Part shown: positions 17,691 through 27,188 of the stretch, piece after piece | Layout of the letters: each line of letters begins with the position of its first letter | Numbering within the stretch: the stretch's first letter is position 1 | From: JAJDOD01 sp039024895 | GTDB taxonomy: Bacteria > Pseudomonadota > Alphaproteobacteria > Rhodobacterales > Rhodobacteraceae | Reading direction: 5' to 3' | NCBI GenBank assembly: GCA_039024895.1 | Contig: JBCCPJ010000003.1 | Location: 124,001 to 188,000, forward strand | DNA: 64,000 bases | Position numbers and translations under genes: made by a program | Notes under the pieces: generated by a model | Database searches by the model: none | What the model saw: only the letters and a program-made list of their open reading frames with translations | What the model was told of the DNA's origin: nothing

Positions 17691-19013
17691 TTACATGTCC
17701 GGAAACGGGCGCCGACCGACAGAGATATAGGCTTCAAAACCGGCCGCCTCGGCGCGCTCGGCATCATAGATATTGCGCAGGTCCGCCATGCGCGCCGTCG
17801 CCATACCGCCAGCGATCTTTTCAAGATCAAGCGCGCGAAACTCGTTCCACTCCGTCAAAATCACCACCACATCCGCGCCAGCCGTCGCGTCATAGGCATC
17901 GGTTTCCCAAATCACATGGGGCAGGAGGTCTTCGCCCTCGCGGCGTCCCTCCGGGTCCACCACGTGCACCTCCGCGCCACCGCCCACCAAGGCGGGCACG
18001 ATGGTCAGCGATGGGGCGTCGCGCATATCGTCCGTATTGGGTTTGAACGTCACACCCAGAACAGCGACCTTCTTGCCGTTGAAGGAGCCGCCGCAGAGAT
18101 CGCGCAGCTTCTCCACCATCCGGCGTTTGACCTTTTCGTTGACCTCCATCACCGCCTCCGTGATCGTCATGGGCGATGCGTAGTCCTGTCCGATGCGGGC
18201 GAGCGCGCTGGTGTCTTTGGGGAAACAGGAGCCCCCATAGCCGGGACCCGCATGGAGAAACTTGTTCCCAATCCGGCCATCCAAACCGATGCCTTTTGAG
18301 ACTTCCTTCACATCGGCGCCCGTCTTTTCGCAAAGGGCGGCGATTTCGTTGATGAAGGTGATCTTCGTCGCCAGAAAGGCGTTCGCTGCGTATTTGATCA
18401 TCTCAGCGGATTCGAGGTCCGTCGTGACGATGGGGAAGTCGCGCAAGAATAGAGGGCGATAGATATTGGCCATCACTTCCGCGGCGCGTTCGCTTTCAAC
18501 CCCGACCACCACACGGTCCGGGCGCATGAAATCGTCAATCGCAGCGCCTTCGCGCAAGAACTCCGGGTTCGACGCCACGTCGAAATCCAAATCGGGGTTC
18601 GCCGCGCGCACCACCTCCGCCACCTTCCGGTTTGTCCCCACGGGCACGGTCGATTTTGTAACGATGGTAATGTAGTCGGTGGCGGTCTTCGCGATCTCCT
18701 CCGCGGCAGCCATCACATAGGTCAGGTCCGCATGGCCATCGCCGCGCCGTGTGGGGGTGCCCACCGCAATAAACACCGCTTCGCACCCGTCCAGCGCTGC
18801 CGCCAAATCGAGCGTAAAGGAAAGCCGCCCCGCTTCCACATTCTTGGCGAGCAACACATCTAGACCCGGTTCGAAAATGGGGATTTCGCCATTCTCGAGC
18901 GTCTCGATCTTGCGCGCGTCCTTGTCGACGCAGATCACGTCATGGCCGAAATCGGAGAAACACACGCCAGAGACAAGGCCGACATAACCGGTGCCGATCA
19001 TCGCAATGCGCAT
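17691..19013 (-). CDS. ugd: UDP-glucose 6-dehydrogenase
   Basis: 440-residue enzyme oxidising UDP-glucose to UDP-glucuronate with two NAD. It starts MRIAMIGTGYVGLVSGVCF, the NAD-binding motif. The catalytic cysteine is in GPGYGGSCFPKDTSAL at about residue 260, and the C-terminal UDP-binding domain includes VLGVTFKPNTDDMRDAPSL. The ATG at 19013 fits the family; the open frame upstream to 19067 does not. It is the last gene of the leftward nucleotide-sugar operon, 26 bases after the epimerase gene, and supplies that epimerase with substrate. Confidence 0.95.
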   Translation of the reverse strand: MRIAMIGTGYVGLVSGVCFSDFGHDVICVDKDARKIETLENGEIPIFEPGLDVLLAKNVEAGRLSFTLDLAAALDGCEAVFIAVGTPTRRGDGHADLTYVMAAAEEIAKTATDYITIVTKSTVPVGTNRKVAEVVRAANPDLDFDVASNPEFLREGAAIDDFMRPDRVVVGVESERAAEVMANIYRPLFLRDFPIVTTDLESAEMIKYAANAFLATKITFINEIAALCEKTGADVKEVSKGIGLDGRIGNKFLHAGPGYGGSCFPKDTSALARIGQDYASPMTITEAVMEVNEKVKRRMVEKLRDLCGGSFNGKKVAVLGVTFKPNTDDMRDAPSLTIVPALVGGGAEVHVVDPEGRREGEDLLPHVIWETDAYDATAGADVVVILTEWNEFRALDLEKIAGGMATARMADLRNIYDAERAEAAGFEAYISVGRRPFPDM

Positions 19014-19039
19014 TTTAAAAATCCTTACCGTTGAGAAGG

Positions 19040-20041
19040 TTACACGTCGTAGTATGAGCGATACCAAGAGATAAACTCAGGGATGCCATCGGACAACTCG
19101 GTCGAGGCTTTATACCCCGTCAAAGCCTCAAGCAACCGCGTATCGGACCAGGTGGCCGGTACGTCGCCGGCTTGCATGTCCATCAGGTTCTTTTTCGCCT
19201 CGATTCCAAGGGATTGTTCGATTTGTGCAATGAACTCGCCCAAAGTATCCGGTTTCGCTTTGCCAATGTTGACAATTCTAAAGGGCGCGACGGGGCTTAA
19301 GCTGTCAAAATCGCCAGCCGACCGGTCGTTGGGCCGGACATCCGCCAGCCGCCAGATCGCCTCGACCAGATCGTCGATATAGGTAAAGTCGCGCCGCATC
19401 TGGCCATGGTTGTAAACGTCGATTGGCTCGTCACCGAGCATTCGTTTGACAAACTTGAACAGCGCCATGTCCGGCCGACCCCAGGGACCGTAGACCGTAA
19501 AAAAGCGGAACATTGTCACCGGCAAATCGTAGAGATGGGCATAGGAATGCGCCATCGCCTCCGTCGCTTTCTTGGTCGCGGCATAGAACGACATCTGAGC
19601 GTCGGCCTTGTCGGTCTCCGCGTAGGGCATCTTCTCGTTTGCGCCATAGGCCGAGGAGGTGGACGCCAACAGGAGATGCGCCCCGGGATGCGCACGGGCC
19701 GCTTCCAGCAGCTCGAATGTGCCCTGGATGTTTGCTTCAAGATAGGTGCGAGGTGCCTCAATCGAATAGCGGACGCCCGCCTGCGCGGCGAGGTGGATCA
19801 CATGGGTGGGCTTATGAGCCGCGAATAGGTCGAGCAGCAGTTCGGGTGTTTCCACCTTGCCTTCGACCTGCGTGTATTCGGGGTGATCGGCCAGCATCTC
19901 CGCCCGGTCGCGCTTCAACTGCGGGTCGTAATAGTCGCTGAAACTGTCGAGCCCAACGACTTGCCAACCCGCCTCCAGCCACCGCTTGGCGCAGTGATAG
20001 CCGATGAACCCGGCTGAGCCTGTGATCAACGCGGTCTTCAC
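19040..20041 (-). CDS. UDP-glucuronate 4-epimerase-like NAD-dependent epimerase
   Basis: 333-residue extended SDR. The NAD motif TGSAGFIGYHCAKRWLEAG is at about residues 7-25 and the catalytic Tyr/Lys are in SFYAATKKATEAM at about 145. The segment SFSDYYDPQLKRDRAEML resembles UDP-glucuronate 4-epimerases (LpsL type), which make UDP-galacturonate. The start is a GTG at 20041 overlapping the rmlA stop (GTGA); no ATG is available in a sensible position. With ugd it forms a UDP-GlcA to UDP-GalA branch for EPS or LPS. Confidence 0.85.
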   Translation of the reverse strand: MKTALITGSAGFIGYHCAKRWLEAGWQVVGLDSFSDYYDPQLKRDRAEMLADHPEYTQVEGKVETPELLLDLFAAHKPTHVIHLAAQAGVRYSIEAPRTYLEANIQGTFELLEAARAHPGAHLLLASTSSAYGANEKMPYAETDKADAQMSFYAATKKATEAMAHSYAHLYDLPVTMFRFFTVYGPWGRPDMALFKFVKRMLGDEPIDVYNHGQMRRDFTYIDDLVEAIWRLADVRPNDRSAGDFDSLSPVAPFRIVNIGKAKPDTLGEFIAQIEQSLGIEAKKNLMDMQAGDVPATWSDTRLLEALTGYKASTELSDGIPEFISWYRSYYDV

Positions 20042-20916
20042 TCGGCGTCCCGGGCAATCTGCATCAAGTACTCGCCATAGGCATTCTTGCTCAGCGGCTC
20101 CGCCGCCGTTGTCAGTTCGTCCTTGCTGATCCAACCGTTCTCGAAGGCGATTTCCTCGGGCGATCCCGATTGCAGGCCTTGCCGCGCGGTCAGCGTCCGA
20201 ACAAAGTTCCCGGCATCCAGCAAAGAGGCATGGGTGCCCGTGTCGAGCCAGGCATAGCCGCGCCCCATACGCTCGACGTTCAGCAGCCCATCATCGAGGT
20301 AAAGCTGGAGGAGGTCGGTGATCTCAAGTTCCTTACGATGGGATGGCTTGACCTGCGCCGCGCGTTCCGACGCGCTGCCATCAAGGAAATAGAGCCCGGT
20401 GACCGCATAGTTCGACGGAGGTTTCGTTGGTTTTTCAATAATTTGGCTGACCTTCTGCCCGTTATAGGCCAGGACGCCGTAGCGCTCGGGGTCCGCGACG
20501 CGGTAGCCGAACACCGTGCCGCCCGTCGTCTCCTCATCGGCGCGCTGCAACATATCCGGCAGCCCCTGGCCGAAGAAGATATTGTCCCCAAGCACCATCG
20601 CCGAGGGCGCACCATTGAGGAAGTCAGCCGTCAAGAGATAGGCCTGCGCCAGACCATCGGGGCTAGGCTGGATGATCCATTCGAAGCGCAACCCCCATTG
20701 CCCGCCATCGCCCAACAGGCGCTTGAATTGCTCCTGATCCTGCGGCGTCGTGATGATCGCGATCTCGCGAATGCCCGCCAGCATGAGAACGCTGAGCGGG
20801 TAATAGATCATTGGCTTGTCGTAGATTGGCAAAAGCTGTTTCGACACACCTATGGTGATCGGGTAAAGCCGCGTACCGCTTCCGCCTGCAAGGATAATGC
20901 CTTTGCGCTTGGTCAT
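20038..20916 (-). CDS. rmlA: Glucose-1-phosphate thymidylyltransferase
   Basis: 292-residue enzyme forming dTDP-glucose, first step of dTDP-L-rhamnose synthesis. The N-terminal signature KGIILAGGSGTRLYPITIGVSKQLLPIYDKP covers nucleotide binding with the catalytic Arg and Lys; VLGDNIFFG at about 107-115 contains the metal-binding Asp. ATG at 20916 follows an AAAGGA, somewhat distant. The longer frame to 21030 runs into rmlD and is not used. Its stop is shared with the next start as GTGA. Confidence 0.95.
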   Translation of the reverse strand: MTKRKGIILAGGSGTRLYPITIGVSKQLLPIYDKPMIYYPLSVLMLAGIREIAIITTPQDQEQFKRLLGDGGQWGLRFEWIIQPSPDGLAQAYLLTADFLNGAPSAMVLGDNIFFGQGLPDMLQRADEETTGGTVFGYRVADPERYGVLAYNGQKVSQIIEKPTKPPSNYAVTGLYFLDGSASERAAQVKPSHRKELEITDLLQLYLDDGLLNVERMGRGYAWLDTGTHASLLDAGNFVRTLTARQGLQSGSPEEIAFENGWISKDELTTAAEPLSKNAYGEYLMQIARDAE

Positions 20917-20933
20917 GGAAAAATACTGTCCTT

Positions 20934-21797
20934 TCAGGCGCTTTTCTGTCCGAGCTCTTCTAGCACATGGGCAAGGGCGGCGCGCCATTCCGGCCGTTTG
21001 ATACCGAAATCGGCCTCCAGACTGCTGCAATCAAGCCGCGAATTCAGCGGTCGCGGCGTCTTCGTCGGCCATGCGCTCGATGGAATGTCAACAATCGCGG
21101 GATTTAGCTCGGATTGTTCAAAAATGGCGCGCGCGAAATCCGCCCAGCTCACATCCGGTGCGCCCGAGAAGTGGTAAATGCCCCCGGCTTGACCGTCTGT
21201 CAGCGCGGCGGCGAGGGTCAGGCAGGCATCGGCAATATCAGCGGCGGCGGTTGGCCCGCCGATCTGGTCATTGACGACCTTCAACTCAGGCCGCTCGGCC
21301 CCGAACTTCAGCATCGTTTTGACAAAGTTGTTGCCATGGGCGCTGAACACCCAGGAGGTGCGTAGCGTTGCAAAGGCACCGGCGTACTTCGCGAGCTCGA
21401 TTTCGCCCGCGAGCTTGGACTTGCCATACATCCCTTGGGGATCGGTTGCGTCCTTCGGGCTCCATGGCTCCGTCCCGACGCCGGAAAACACGTAATCGGT
21501 GGAGATATGGACCAGCGCCGCACCCGTCTCCGCGCAGGCTTCCGCCAAGGCACCGACGCTTGTGCCGTTGATGGTCGTGGCGAGTTCCGGCTCGTCCTCC
21601 GCCTTGTCGACGGCGGTATAGGCAGCGGCGTTTATGACGGCGTCGACTTCCAGCGCGCGCGCCACGTCGCGAACTGTCTCGGGATGCGCAAAATCCGCGC
21701 GATTCCGGCCGATCACCTCAAGCGTCACGCCCTCCGGCAAGCGGCGTTGAACCTCTGTCGCAACCTGACCTCGGGACCCGAACAGCGCCAGCTTCAT
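20934..21797 (-). CDS. rmlD: dTDP-4-dehydrorhamnose reductase
   Basis: 287-residue SDR carrying out the last step to dTDP-L-rhamnose. It starts MKLALFGSRGQVATEVQRRL, the NADP-binding motif of RmlD. The segments HPETVRDVARALEVDAVINAAAYTAVDKAE and ISTDYVFSG are hallmarks, and the catalytic Tyr/Lys are in YGKSKLAGE. ATG at 21797 overlaps the rmlB stop by 4 bases (ATGA). Confidence 0.95.
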   Translation of the reverse strand: MKLALFGSRGQVATEVQRRLPEGVTLEVIGRNRADFAHPETVRDVARALEVDAVINAAAYTAVDKAEDEPELATTINGTSVGALAEACAETGAALVHISTDYVFSGVGTEPWSPKDATDPQGMYGKSKLAGEIELAKYAGAFATLRTSWVFSAHGNNFVKTMLKFGAERPELKVVNDQIGGPTAAADIADACLTLAAALTDGQAGGIYHFSGAPDVSWADFARAIFEQSELNPAIVDIPSSAWPTKTPRPLNSRLDCSSLEADFGIKRPEWRAALAHVLEELGQKSA

Positions 21798-22828
21798 TTG
21801 CCCGTCCCGCGCCGTTCCATGGCAATGGCCAAAAGCGGCTGCCACCAATCCTCGTTCTGCAAATACCAGTCGACGGTCTTTTCCAAACCTTCTTCCAGCG
21901 TCACCGATGGTCGCCAGCCAAGCTCTGTCCGAATCCGTGTGGGATCAATGGCATAGCGCATATCGTGGCCGGGTCTGTCGGTCACGAATTCGATCAAATC
22001 GGCATGGGGCGCGCCTTCGGGACGACGCTTGTCGAGCACCGCACAGACTGTTTCAACCAGATCGATGTTCCGCGCCTCGTTCTCGCCACCGATATTGTAG
22101 CTGCGTCCGATCTCGCCCTTGGTCAACACGGTCAGCAGCGCATCGGCGTGGTCCTCTACATAGAGCCAATCGCGGACGTTCTTGCCCTGGCCGTAAACCG
22201 GGATCGCCCGCCCGTGGATCGCATTGAGAATGACCACCGGGATCAGCTTTTCTGGGAAATGGAATGGCCCATAATTGTTGGAACAATTGGTCAACACCAC
22301 GGGCAGGCCGTAGGTTTCGTGCCAGGCGCACACGAGGTGATCCGAGGACGCTTTGGAGGCCGAATAGGGGCTCCGCGGATCATAGGGGGTGTCTTCGGTG
22401 AACATGCCCGTCTCGCCGAGCGAGCCAAACACCTCATCGGTCGAGATGTGATGAAAACGGAATGTCTCGGGTCTGCCTTCGCGTTCCCAATAGGCCCGGG
22501 CCGCTTCCAGCAGGGTATAGGTCCCGGTGATATTGGTCTCGATAAACGCGGCAGGTCCATCAATCGAGCGGTCCACATGGCTTTCCGCCGCAAGATGCAT
22601 CACCGCATCGGGCCGGTGGCGGGCGAAAACATCGTCGAGGCGGGCACGGTCCGTTATGCTCACCTCCTCGAACGCATAGCCCGGCGCGTTCGACACGCTG
22701 GCCACATTGGTCAGGCTGGCAGCATAGGTCAGGCAATCGAGGTTGATAACTTCATGGCCGTCGCGCACCGCCTGGCGGACGACGGCGGATCCGATGAAGC
22801 CGGCACCGCCGGTAACAAGGAGTTTCAT
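21794..22828 (-). CDS. rmlB: dTDP-glucose 4,6-dehydratase
   Basis: 344-residue extended SDR converting dTDP-glucose to the 4-keto-6-deoxy sugar. It starts MKLLVTGGAGFIGSAVVRQ (NAD motif). HISTDEVFGSL contains the catalytic Asp/Glu pair expected of RmlB, and YSASKASSDHLVCAW contains the catalytic Tyr/Lys. ATG at 22828 overlaps the rmlC stop (ATGA); an ATG four codons earlier is less likely. Confidence 0.95.
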   Translation of the reverse strand: MKLLVTGGAGFIGSAVVRQAVRDGHEVINLDCLTYAASLTNVASVSNAPGYAFEEVSITDRARLDDVFARHRPDAVMHLAAESHVDRSIDGPAAFIETNITGTYTLLEAARAYWEREGRPETFRFHHISTDEVFGSLGETGMFTEDTPYDPRSPYSASKASSDHLVCAWHETYGLPVVLTNCSNNYGPFHFPEKLIPVVILNAIHGRAIPVYGQGKNVRDWLYVEDHADALLTVLTKGEIGRSYNIGGENEARNIDLVETVCAVLDKRRPEGAPHADLIEFVTDRPGHDMRYAIDPTRIRTELGWRPSVTLEEGLEKTVDWYLQNEDWWQPLLAIAMERRGTGK

Positions 22829-23382
22829 GATCCGTCCCATGTAAAGGGGCTGTCAAAGTCGGCGAGGGTCTGGGCGGCGGCATCCTTTTCCGACAAGATC
22901 GGCGTGCCGGTCACGGGCCAATCGATCCCGCAACTGTCCCAGTGGACCGCGCCGTCATGGGCCGCCGAATAGACATCCGTTACTTTGTAGATGATTTCCG
23001 TTTGCGACTCCAAGGTGACAAATCCGTGCAGAAACCCTTCTGGAACAATGAGTTGTAGTCCGTTCTCAAAGCTAAGCTCGATGCCAAAACACTTGCCGTA
23101 CCCGGGGGAGCCCTTCCGCACATCGACCACGGCATCATAAAAGCGACCACGCCCGCAGCGCACCAGCTTGGCCTGAGCCTTATCGGGGGCCTGGTAGTGC
23201 AAACCGCGCAAGGTGCCCGTCTTTTCGGACATTGAGTGGTTGTCCTGAACGAAGTCGTAAGACAACCCGGCGGCATCCATGCGCTGCCGGTTCCAGCTTT
23301 CGGAAAAGAACCCACGGGCATCGCCGTGGCGCACCGGCTTCAATACAAAAAGGCCGGGCAGCGGTGTTTCAATGACTTCCAT
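22825..23382 (-). CDS. rmlC: dTDP-4-dehydrorhamnose 3,5-epimerase
   Basis: 185-residue cupin-fold epimerase, the third enzyme of the rhamnose pathway. Recognisable segments are HGDARGFFSESWN near residue 20, the catalytic His region TLRGLHYQAPDKAQAKLVRC at about 55-75, and PEGFLHGFVTL at about 115. It is the first gene of a leftward operon rmlC-rmlB-rmlD-rmlA-epimerase-ugd, in which most junctions overlap, so all six are probably made from one transcript starting in the 144 bases between 23383 and 23526. Confidence 0.95.
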   Translation of the reverse strand: MEVIETPLPGLFVLKPVRHGDARGFFSESWNRQRMDAAGLSYDFVQDNHSMSEKTGTLRGLHYQAPDKAQAKLVRCGRGRFYDAVVDVRKGSPGYGKCFGIELSFENGLQLIVPEGFLHGFVTLESQTEIIYKVTDVYSAAHDGAVHWDSCGIDWPVTGTPILSEKDAAAQTLADFDSPFTWDGS

Positions 23383-23526
23383 GACACATCCATGCACGCG
23401 TTACGCCGCACTCCTTAGCAGTGTCCGGCGGAGAGGTCATGGTGACTCTGTGGCCATTGTCGGGATTCCAGACGGCACCGTGACGCTTTGGCGACATTTT
23501 CGAAGGCAATGCTTCGGGGCGGGCGC

Positions 23527-24654
23527 TCAGAGATCGGCCTGAAACTCCTCGATCAAGGCATCCAACACCGTGCGGAACGCCGAGGCCTCATCCAAGCCCT
23601 GCGACAGGGCTTCTTCGTGGACCTTTCGTTGCCGCTCGGCGCTATTGCCATTCTCAAGGATGGCATGCACCCCCCAAACCTCGTCCATCGCTTGGAGCGC
23701 GCGGGCGTCTTCGGCGAGGAGATCGACAAGTTCCTCCATCAGGTCCGGGAAGGGCACGACTTCGCCGCGACCAAAATCGATGAGACCTTCGGACATCCCG
23801 TAGCGTTGGGCGCGCCAGCGGTTTTCCCCAACCAGAAAGTGGTCATATATCCGCCAGCGCTGGTTCTGCGTTTTCAACCGCCAGAGCATGCGGAGGATGC
23901 ACTGGGTGAGGGCGGCAATGGTCAGGATATGCTCCAAGCGCGGGCACATATCGCATATCCGCGTCTCGAGGGTCGCGAACCTGTCGGAAGGTCGGAGATC
24001 CCACCAGACTTTGGTCGCGTCCTCAATGGCGCCGGTCTTGACGATGGCGTCCACGGCGCGCTGATAGCTCGAAAAACTCTCCAGCCGGGGCGGCAGCCCG
24101 GTGCGCGGCAAATTGTCGAAAACGGTGAGGCGGTAGCTTGCAAGCCCCGTATCCTCCCCTTGCCAAAATGGCGAGGAACAGGAAAGCGCAAGGAGATGGG
24201 GCAAAAAGTAACTCGCCTGGTTCATCAGATCGACGCGCAGATCATCGCCGTCGATGCCCACATGCACATGGGCGCCCGAGATCAGCATGCGCCGCCCGAC
24301 CCCGGCGAGGTCCCGGCCAAGTTCGTTGTAGCGGTCGCGGTCGGTGTGGCTTTGGTCCTTCCAGTCGGCCGTCGGGTGACAGGAAACGGCGAGAGGCGCG
24401 ATGCCATAGCGCCCGGCGATTTCCGCGACGGTCCGGCGCAGGTGGCGCAGGTCCTCGCGCGCCGCACCGATCGTTTCACAGACCTTGGTGCCCACTTCGA
24501 TCTGGCAGCGCAGAAACTCCGGTGAGACCTGATCGCCGAGGGCTTTCTTGCAGTCCTCCATCAACGCGTCGGGCGCTTCTGTCAGCGTGCGCGTTTCCTG
24601 ATCGACAAGGAGGTATTCCTCCTCAATGCCCAGGGTAAAGCTAGGTTCGGTCAT
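23527..24654 (-). CDS. YbdK-type carboxylate-amine ligase (GCS2 family)
   Basis: 375-residue member of the glutamate-cysteine ligase type 2 family. It starts MTEPSFTLGIEEEYLLVDQETRTL, where the GIEEEY motif binds metal and ATP; SGAHVHVGI at about 140 and RICDMCPRLEHILTIAAL at about 230 also fit. YbdK has weak gamma-glutamylcysteine synthetase activity in E. coli, so the natural substrate is uncertain. It starts 18 bases after a small membrane-peptide gene that is itself coupled to an MFS permease, so the three are likely co-transcribed. Confidence 0.88.
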   Translation of the reverse strand: MTEPSFTLGIEEEYLLVDQETRTLTEAPDALMEDCKKALGDQVSPEFLRCQIEVGTKVCETIGAAREDLRHLRRTVAEIAGRYGIAPLAVSCHPTADWKDQSHTDRDRYNELGRDLAGVGRRMLISGAHVHVGIDGDDLRVDLMNQASYFLPHLLALSCSSPFWQGEDTGLASYRLTVFDNLPRTGLPPRLESFSSYQRAVDAIVKTGAIEDATKVWWDLRPSDRFATLETRICDMCPRLEHILTIAALTQCILRMLWRLKTQNQRWRIYDHFLVGENRWRAQRYGMSEGLIDFGRGEVVPFPDLMEELVDLLAEDARALQAMDEVWGVHAILENGNSAERQRKVHEEALSQGLDEASAFRTVLDALIEEFQADL

Positions 24655-24672
24655 CGATGCCTCTCACGGAAA

Positions 24673-24801
24673 TCAGCACAGGCCCCAGGCCGTCAGATAG
24701 AGTTCAAGCACAGGGCTTTGATAGGCCATGAAGAGCGCACCCAGGACCAGCGTAGCTGTCAAAGCAAGCGCCAGCCAAAGAATGGGGGAAGCCGCCGTCA
24801 T
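24673..24801 (-). CDS. 42-residue single-pass membrane peptide
   Basis: Short frame, MTAASPILWLALALTATLVL at its start, read from the ATG at 24801 to TGA at 24673. Residues 8-26 form one clear hydrophobic helix, and the tail is ELYLTAWGLC. Its ATG overlaps the MFS permease stop as ATGA, a junction seen repeatedly in real operons here, and the ybdK-type start follows 18 bases later. There is no other coding content in this gap. It could be a small regulator of the permease or a stray membrane peptide; I know no family for it. Confidence 0.6.
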   Translation of the reverse strand: MTAASPILWLALALTATLVLGALFMAYQSPVLELYLTAWGLC

Positions 24802-26012
24802 GCCATCGCCCGCCGCTCGTTGAGGCTCCGTTCGGTGATGGGCCAGTTGAGGATGGCCGCGACAAGGCTCAGGCCCACGGCGATGCCCCAGGCGAGGTCG
24901 TAGCTGCCCGTCCGGTCGTAAAGCCAGCCACCCAACCAGCCGCCCGCAAAAGACCCAAGCTGGTGGGCAAAGAACACAATACCTGCCAACATCGACATGT
25001 GCTTCAGCCCGAATACCGCTGCGACGGTTCCGTTGGTGAGCGGGACGGTCGACAGCCAGAACAGCCCCATCGTTGCCCCGAAAAGATAGGCGGTCGCGGG
25101 CGACAGGGGAAAGACCACGAAGGCCGCGATCAACAGCCCCCGCGCAAGGTAAATCCAGGACAGGAGCATCGGCTTTCGGTGTTTCCCGCCCAATAGCCCG
25201 GCCAGATAGGCCCCGGCGATGTTAAACAGACCGATAAGCGCCAGCACCGTCGTTGCGACCCCGCTGCCGATGCCCTCATCGGCGAGATAGGCGGGGAGGT
25301 GCACGGCGATGAACACCACCTGAAAGCCACAGGCGAAGAACCCGAGCGATAGGAGCCAAAAGTCGCGTTCCGCGAAGGCGTCGCGCAGCGCTTGGGTGAA
25401 GCTCACATCTTCGTCTGCGGTCGCGACGGGTGCCGGGACCGAGCGTATGCCGAAACCCAGCGGCAGCATGAGGAACGCGAGTACCGACAGGGCGACCAGT
25501 GCGCCTTGCCAGTCGAGGCCGACGATCAGGCTGAGCGAAATGGGTAACAGCGCAAATTGACCGAACGAGCCCACGGCCATGGTGATGCCCATAGCCATTG
25601 AGCGTTGTTCGGGCGCGACTAGTCGGCTGATGGCGCCGAAGATCACCGGGAAAGTCGTGCCTGAAAGACCGAGCCCGATCAGCACGCCGGCGCCCAAGAC
25701 AAAGGCGGCTTCCCCGCCGACAACGCTCATCGACCAGACGCCCGCGCCATAGAGCAAGGCGCCGAGGGCCACGACCGGTTTGGCCCCATAGCGGTCGGCG
25801 ACCATACCGGCAAAAGGCTGGCTGGCGCCCCAGACAAGGTTCTGGATGGCAATGGCGAAAGCAAAGGTCTCGCGGCCCCAGCCTTGTTCCATGCTAACCG
25901 GTTGCAAAAACAGCCCAAAGGCGTGACGCACCCCGAGGGAAATCAACAAGATCAGTGCGCCGCAAACCAGCGCCACACCTGCACCGTGCCATTTGGACAT
26001 TTGAGAAGACAT
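24798..26012 (-). CDS. MFS transporter
   Basis: 404-residue permease with about 12 hydrophobic helices. The N-terminal half includes SLGVRHAFGLFLQPVSMEQGWGRE and the cytoplasmic-loop motif GMVADRYGAKPVV (about 70-82), a form of the MFS motif A G-x-x-x-D-R-x-G. It belongs to the oxalate/monocarboxylate-like branch (OFA/MCT-like) by its N-terminal sequence. The substrate is unknown. The ATG at 26012 has a poor ribosome site; another at 26000 is possible. Confidence 0.87.
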   Translation of the reverse strand: MSSQMSKWHGAGVALVCGALILLISLGVRHAFGLFLQPVSMEQGWGRETFAFAIAIQNLVWGASQPFAGMVADRYGAKPVVALGALLYGAGVWSMSVVGGEAAFVLGAGVLIGLGLSGTTFPVIFGAISRLVAPEQRSMAMGITMAVGSFGQFALLPISLSLIVGLDWQGALVALSVLAFLMLPLGFGIRSVPAPVATADEDVSFTQALRDAFAERDFWLLSLGFFACGFQVVFIAVHLPAYLADEGIGSGVATTVLALIGLFNIAGAYLAGLLGGKHRKPMLLSWIYLARGLLIAAFVVFPLSPATAYLFGATMGLFWLSTVPLTNGTVAAVFGLKHMSMLAGIVFFAHQLGSFAGGWLGGWLYDRTGSYDLAWGIAVGLSLVAAILNWPITERSLNERRAMA

Positions 26013-26174
26013 GGGCGTTCCCGGGTTTCGTTCCGGGACAGAGTGGAGAGATGGCGCGCCCATGGCAAGCCCGGTGGTGCAATTGTCAGGTATGTGTCCG
26101 CAGCCGCCATATGCTTCATGACGCGTGGTCGGCTGCCTTATTTGCGCAGAGTTGGCCGCTGCGCGCTGCTCGCG

Positions 26175-27093
26175 TCACTGGAAGCGGAAGTTCACGAAGC
26201 CCAAAAGATCGAGGCCGCCATAACCGGGATAGGCTTCGCTAATCGCTGCGATAGCCGTTTCGGCATCGGCGCTGTCCGAGATCACCTCGTTCTGGAAGTT
26301 CAGGTAAGAGATCGCATCGTCAACCGCACCTGGGCTGGCAGGCAGCCCGTGTCCGGCGCCGATCACCTTGAGGCCTTCGGTGTCGCGGATGCTTTGAAGC
26401 GCGGCAATCCAGTTCGGTGTGTTGCCAAGGGGGAACGCATGGGCGCTGGCGTAAAGCAGGTCTTGCGCGATGAACAGACCGGCTTCGGGGAAGTGGAACG
26501 TCAGCGTGTTCGTGGCTTCCGCATCCTTGATCTCTGCAATCTCAACTGCGACGCCATCCCAGGTTGCCGCACCGGTCGCGAGACTTCCTTGGGGCATATA
26601 AAGCTTGGTTGTGTCGCCAAGCTGTTCCTTGCGACCCGCATACATCCCACCGCTTCCCTCGGCATCTGCGCGCACCGCGTCTGCGGTCACGAATGGCACA
26701 TCCGCAAACTGGGACGCGCCGAGGATGTGGTCGGGATGGGCGTGCGACAGGTAAAGTTGCGCAATCGGTTTCCCGAGGCTGTCCGCATAGGCGCGCGCCT
26801 CGGCGGCGAAGTCCTGCACGAATTGTGCGTCGATCACGTGGAGCGCATTTGCGGTCTCGACGATGTGGGTGTTGACCGATGTGGGTGTTGACCATCGCGG
26901 AGGCTTCTGGGTCAGTGTAGCTGTGCAGGGTCACGGTGCCGAGCTTGTGAATGGTCACCATACCGGCCGTCGGCGTCGCTGCATGGCTCCCCGCTTGCGC
27001 GACGCCGTCCGTGGTCGCAAAAGCGGTGCTGATCGCACCGACCCCCGCAGCCATCTTGATCATGTCGCGATGATTGAAAGCTGAATATGCCAT
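26175..27093 (-). pseudogene. Secreted metallo-beta-lactamase-fold hydrolase, frameshifted
   Basis: Two pieces of one protein lie in different frames. The first (from ATG 27093) carries a signal-like N-terminus (MAYSAFNHRDMIKMAAGVGA) and the start of the mature domain up to EASAMVNTHI; the second (to TGA at 26175) continues HVIDAQFVQDFAAEARAYA and contains the metal-binding motif SHAHPDH and a later GAGHGLPAS. The join is a 16-base tandem duplication (26862-26893), which is 1 modulo 3. Removing one copy restores a continuous frame of about 300 residues. The enzyme is therefore inactive unless the duplication is a sequencing artefact. Confidence 0.85.
26862..26893. repeat. 16-base tandem duplication inside the hydrolase gene
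   Basis: The unit gatgtgggtgttgacc occurs at 26862-26877 and again, identically and directly abutting, at 26878-26893. Slippage or unequal crossing-over would produce it. It causes the frameshift described for the hydrolase pseudogene. Confidence 0.95.
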
Positions 27094-27188
27094 GGCGTTG
27101 GCCCATCTGGTTAGGTGATTTCCTCCAACTCCCAGCGGGCCAACTGCAAGGCCTTAAGAGGGCGGCGCGAACAAACAATATTCACGAG

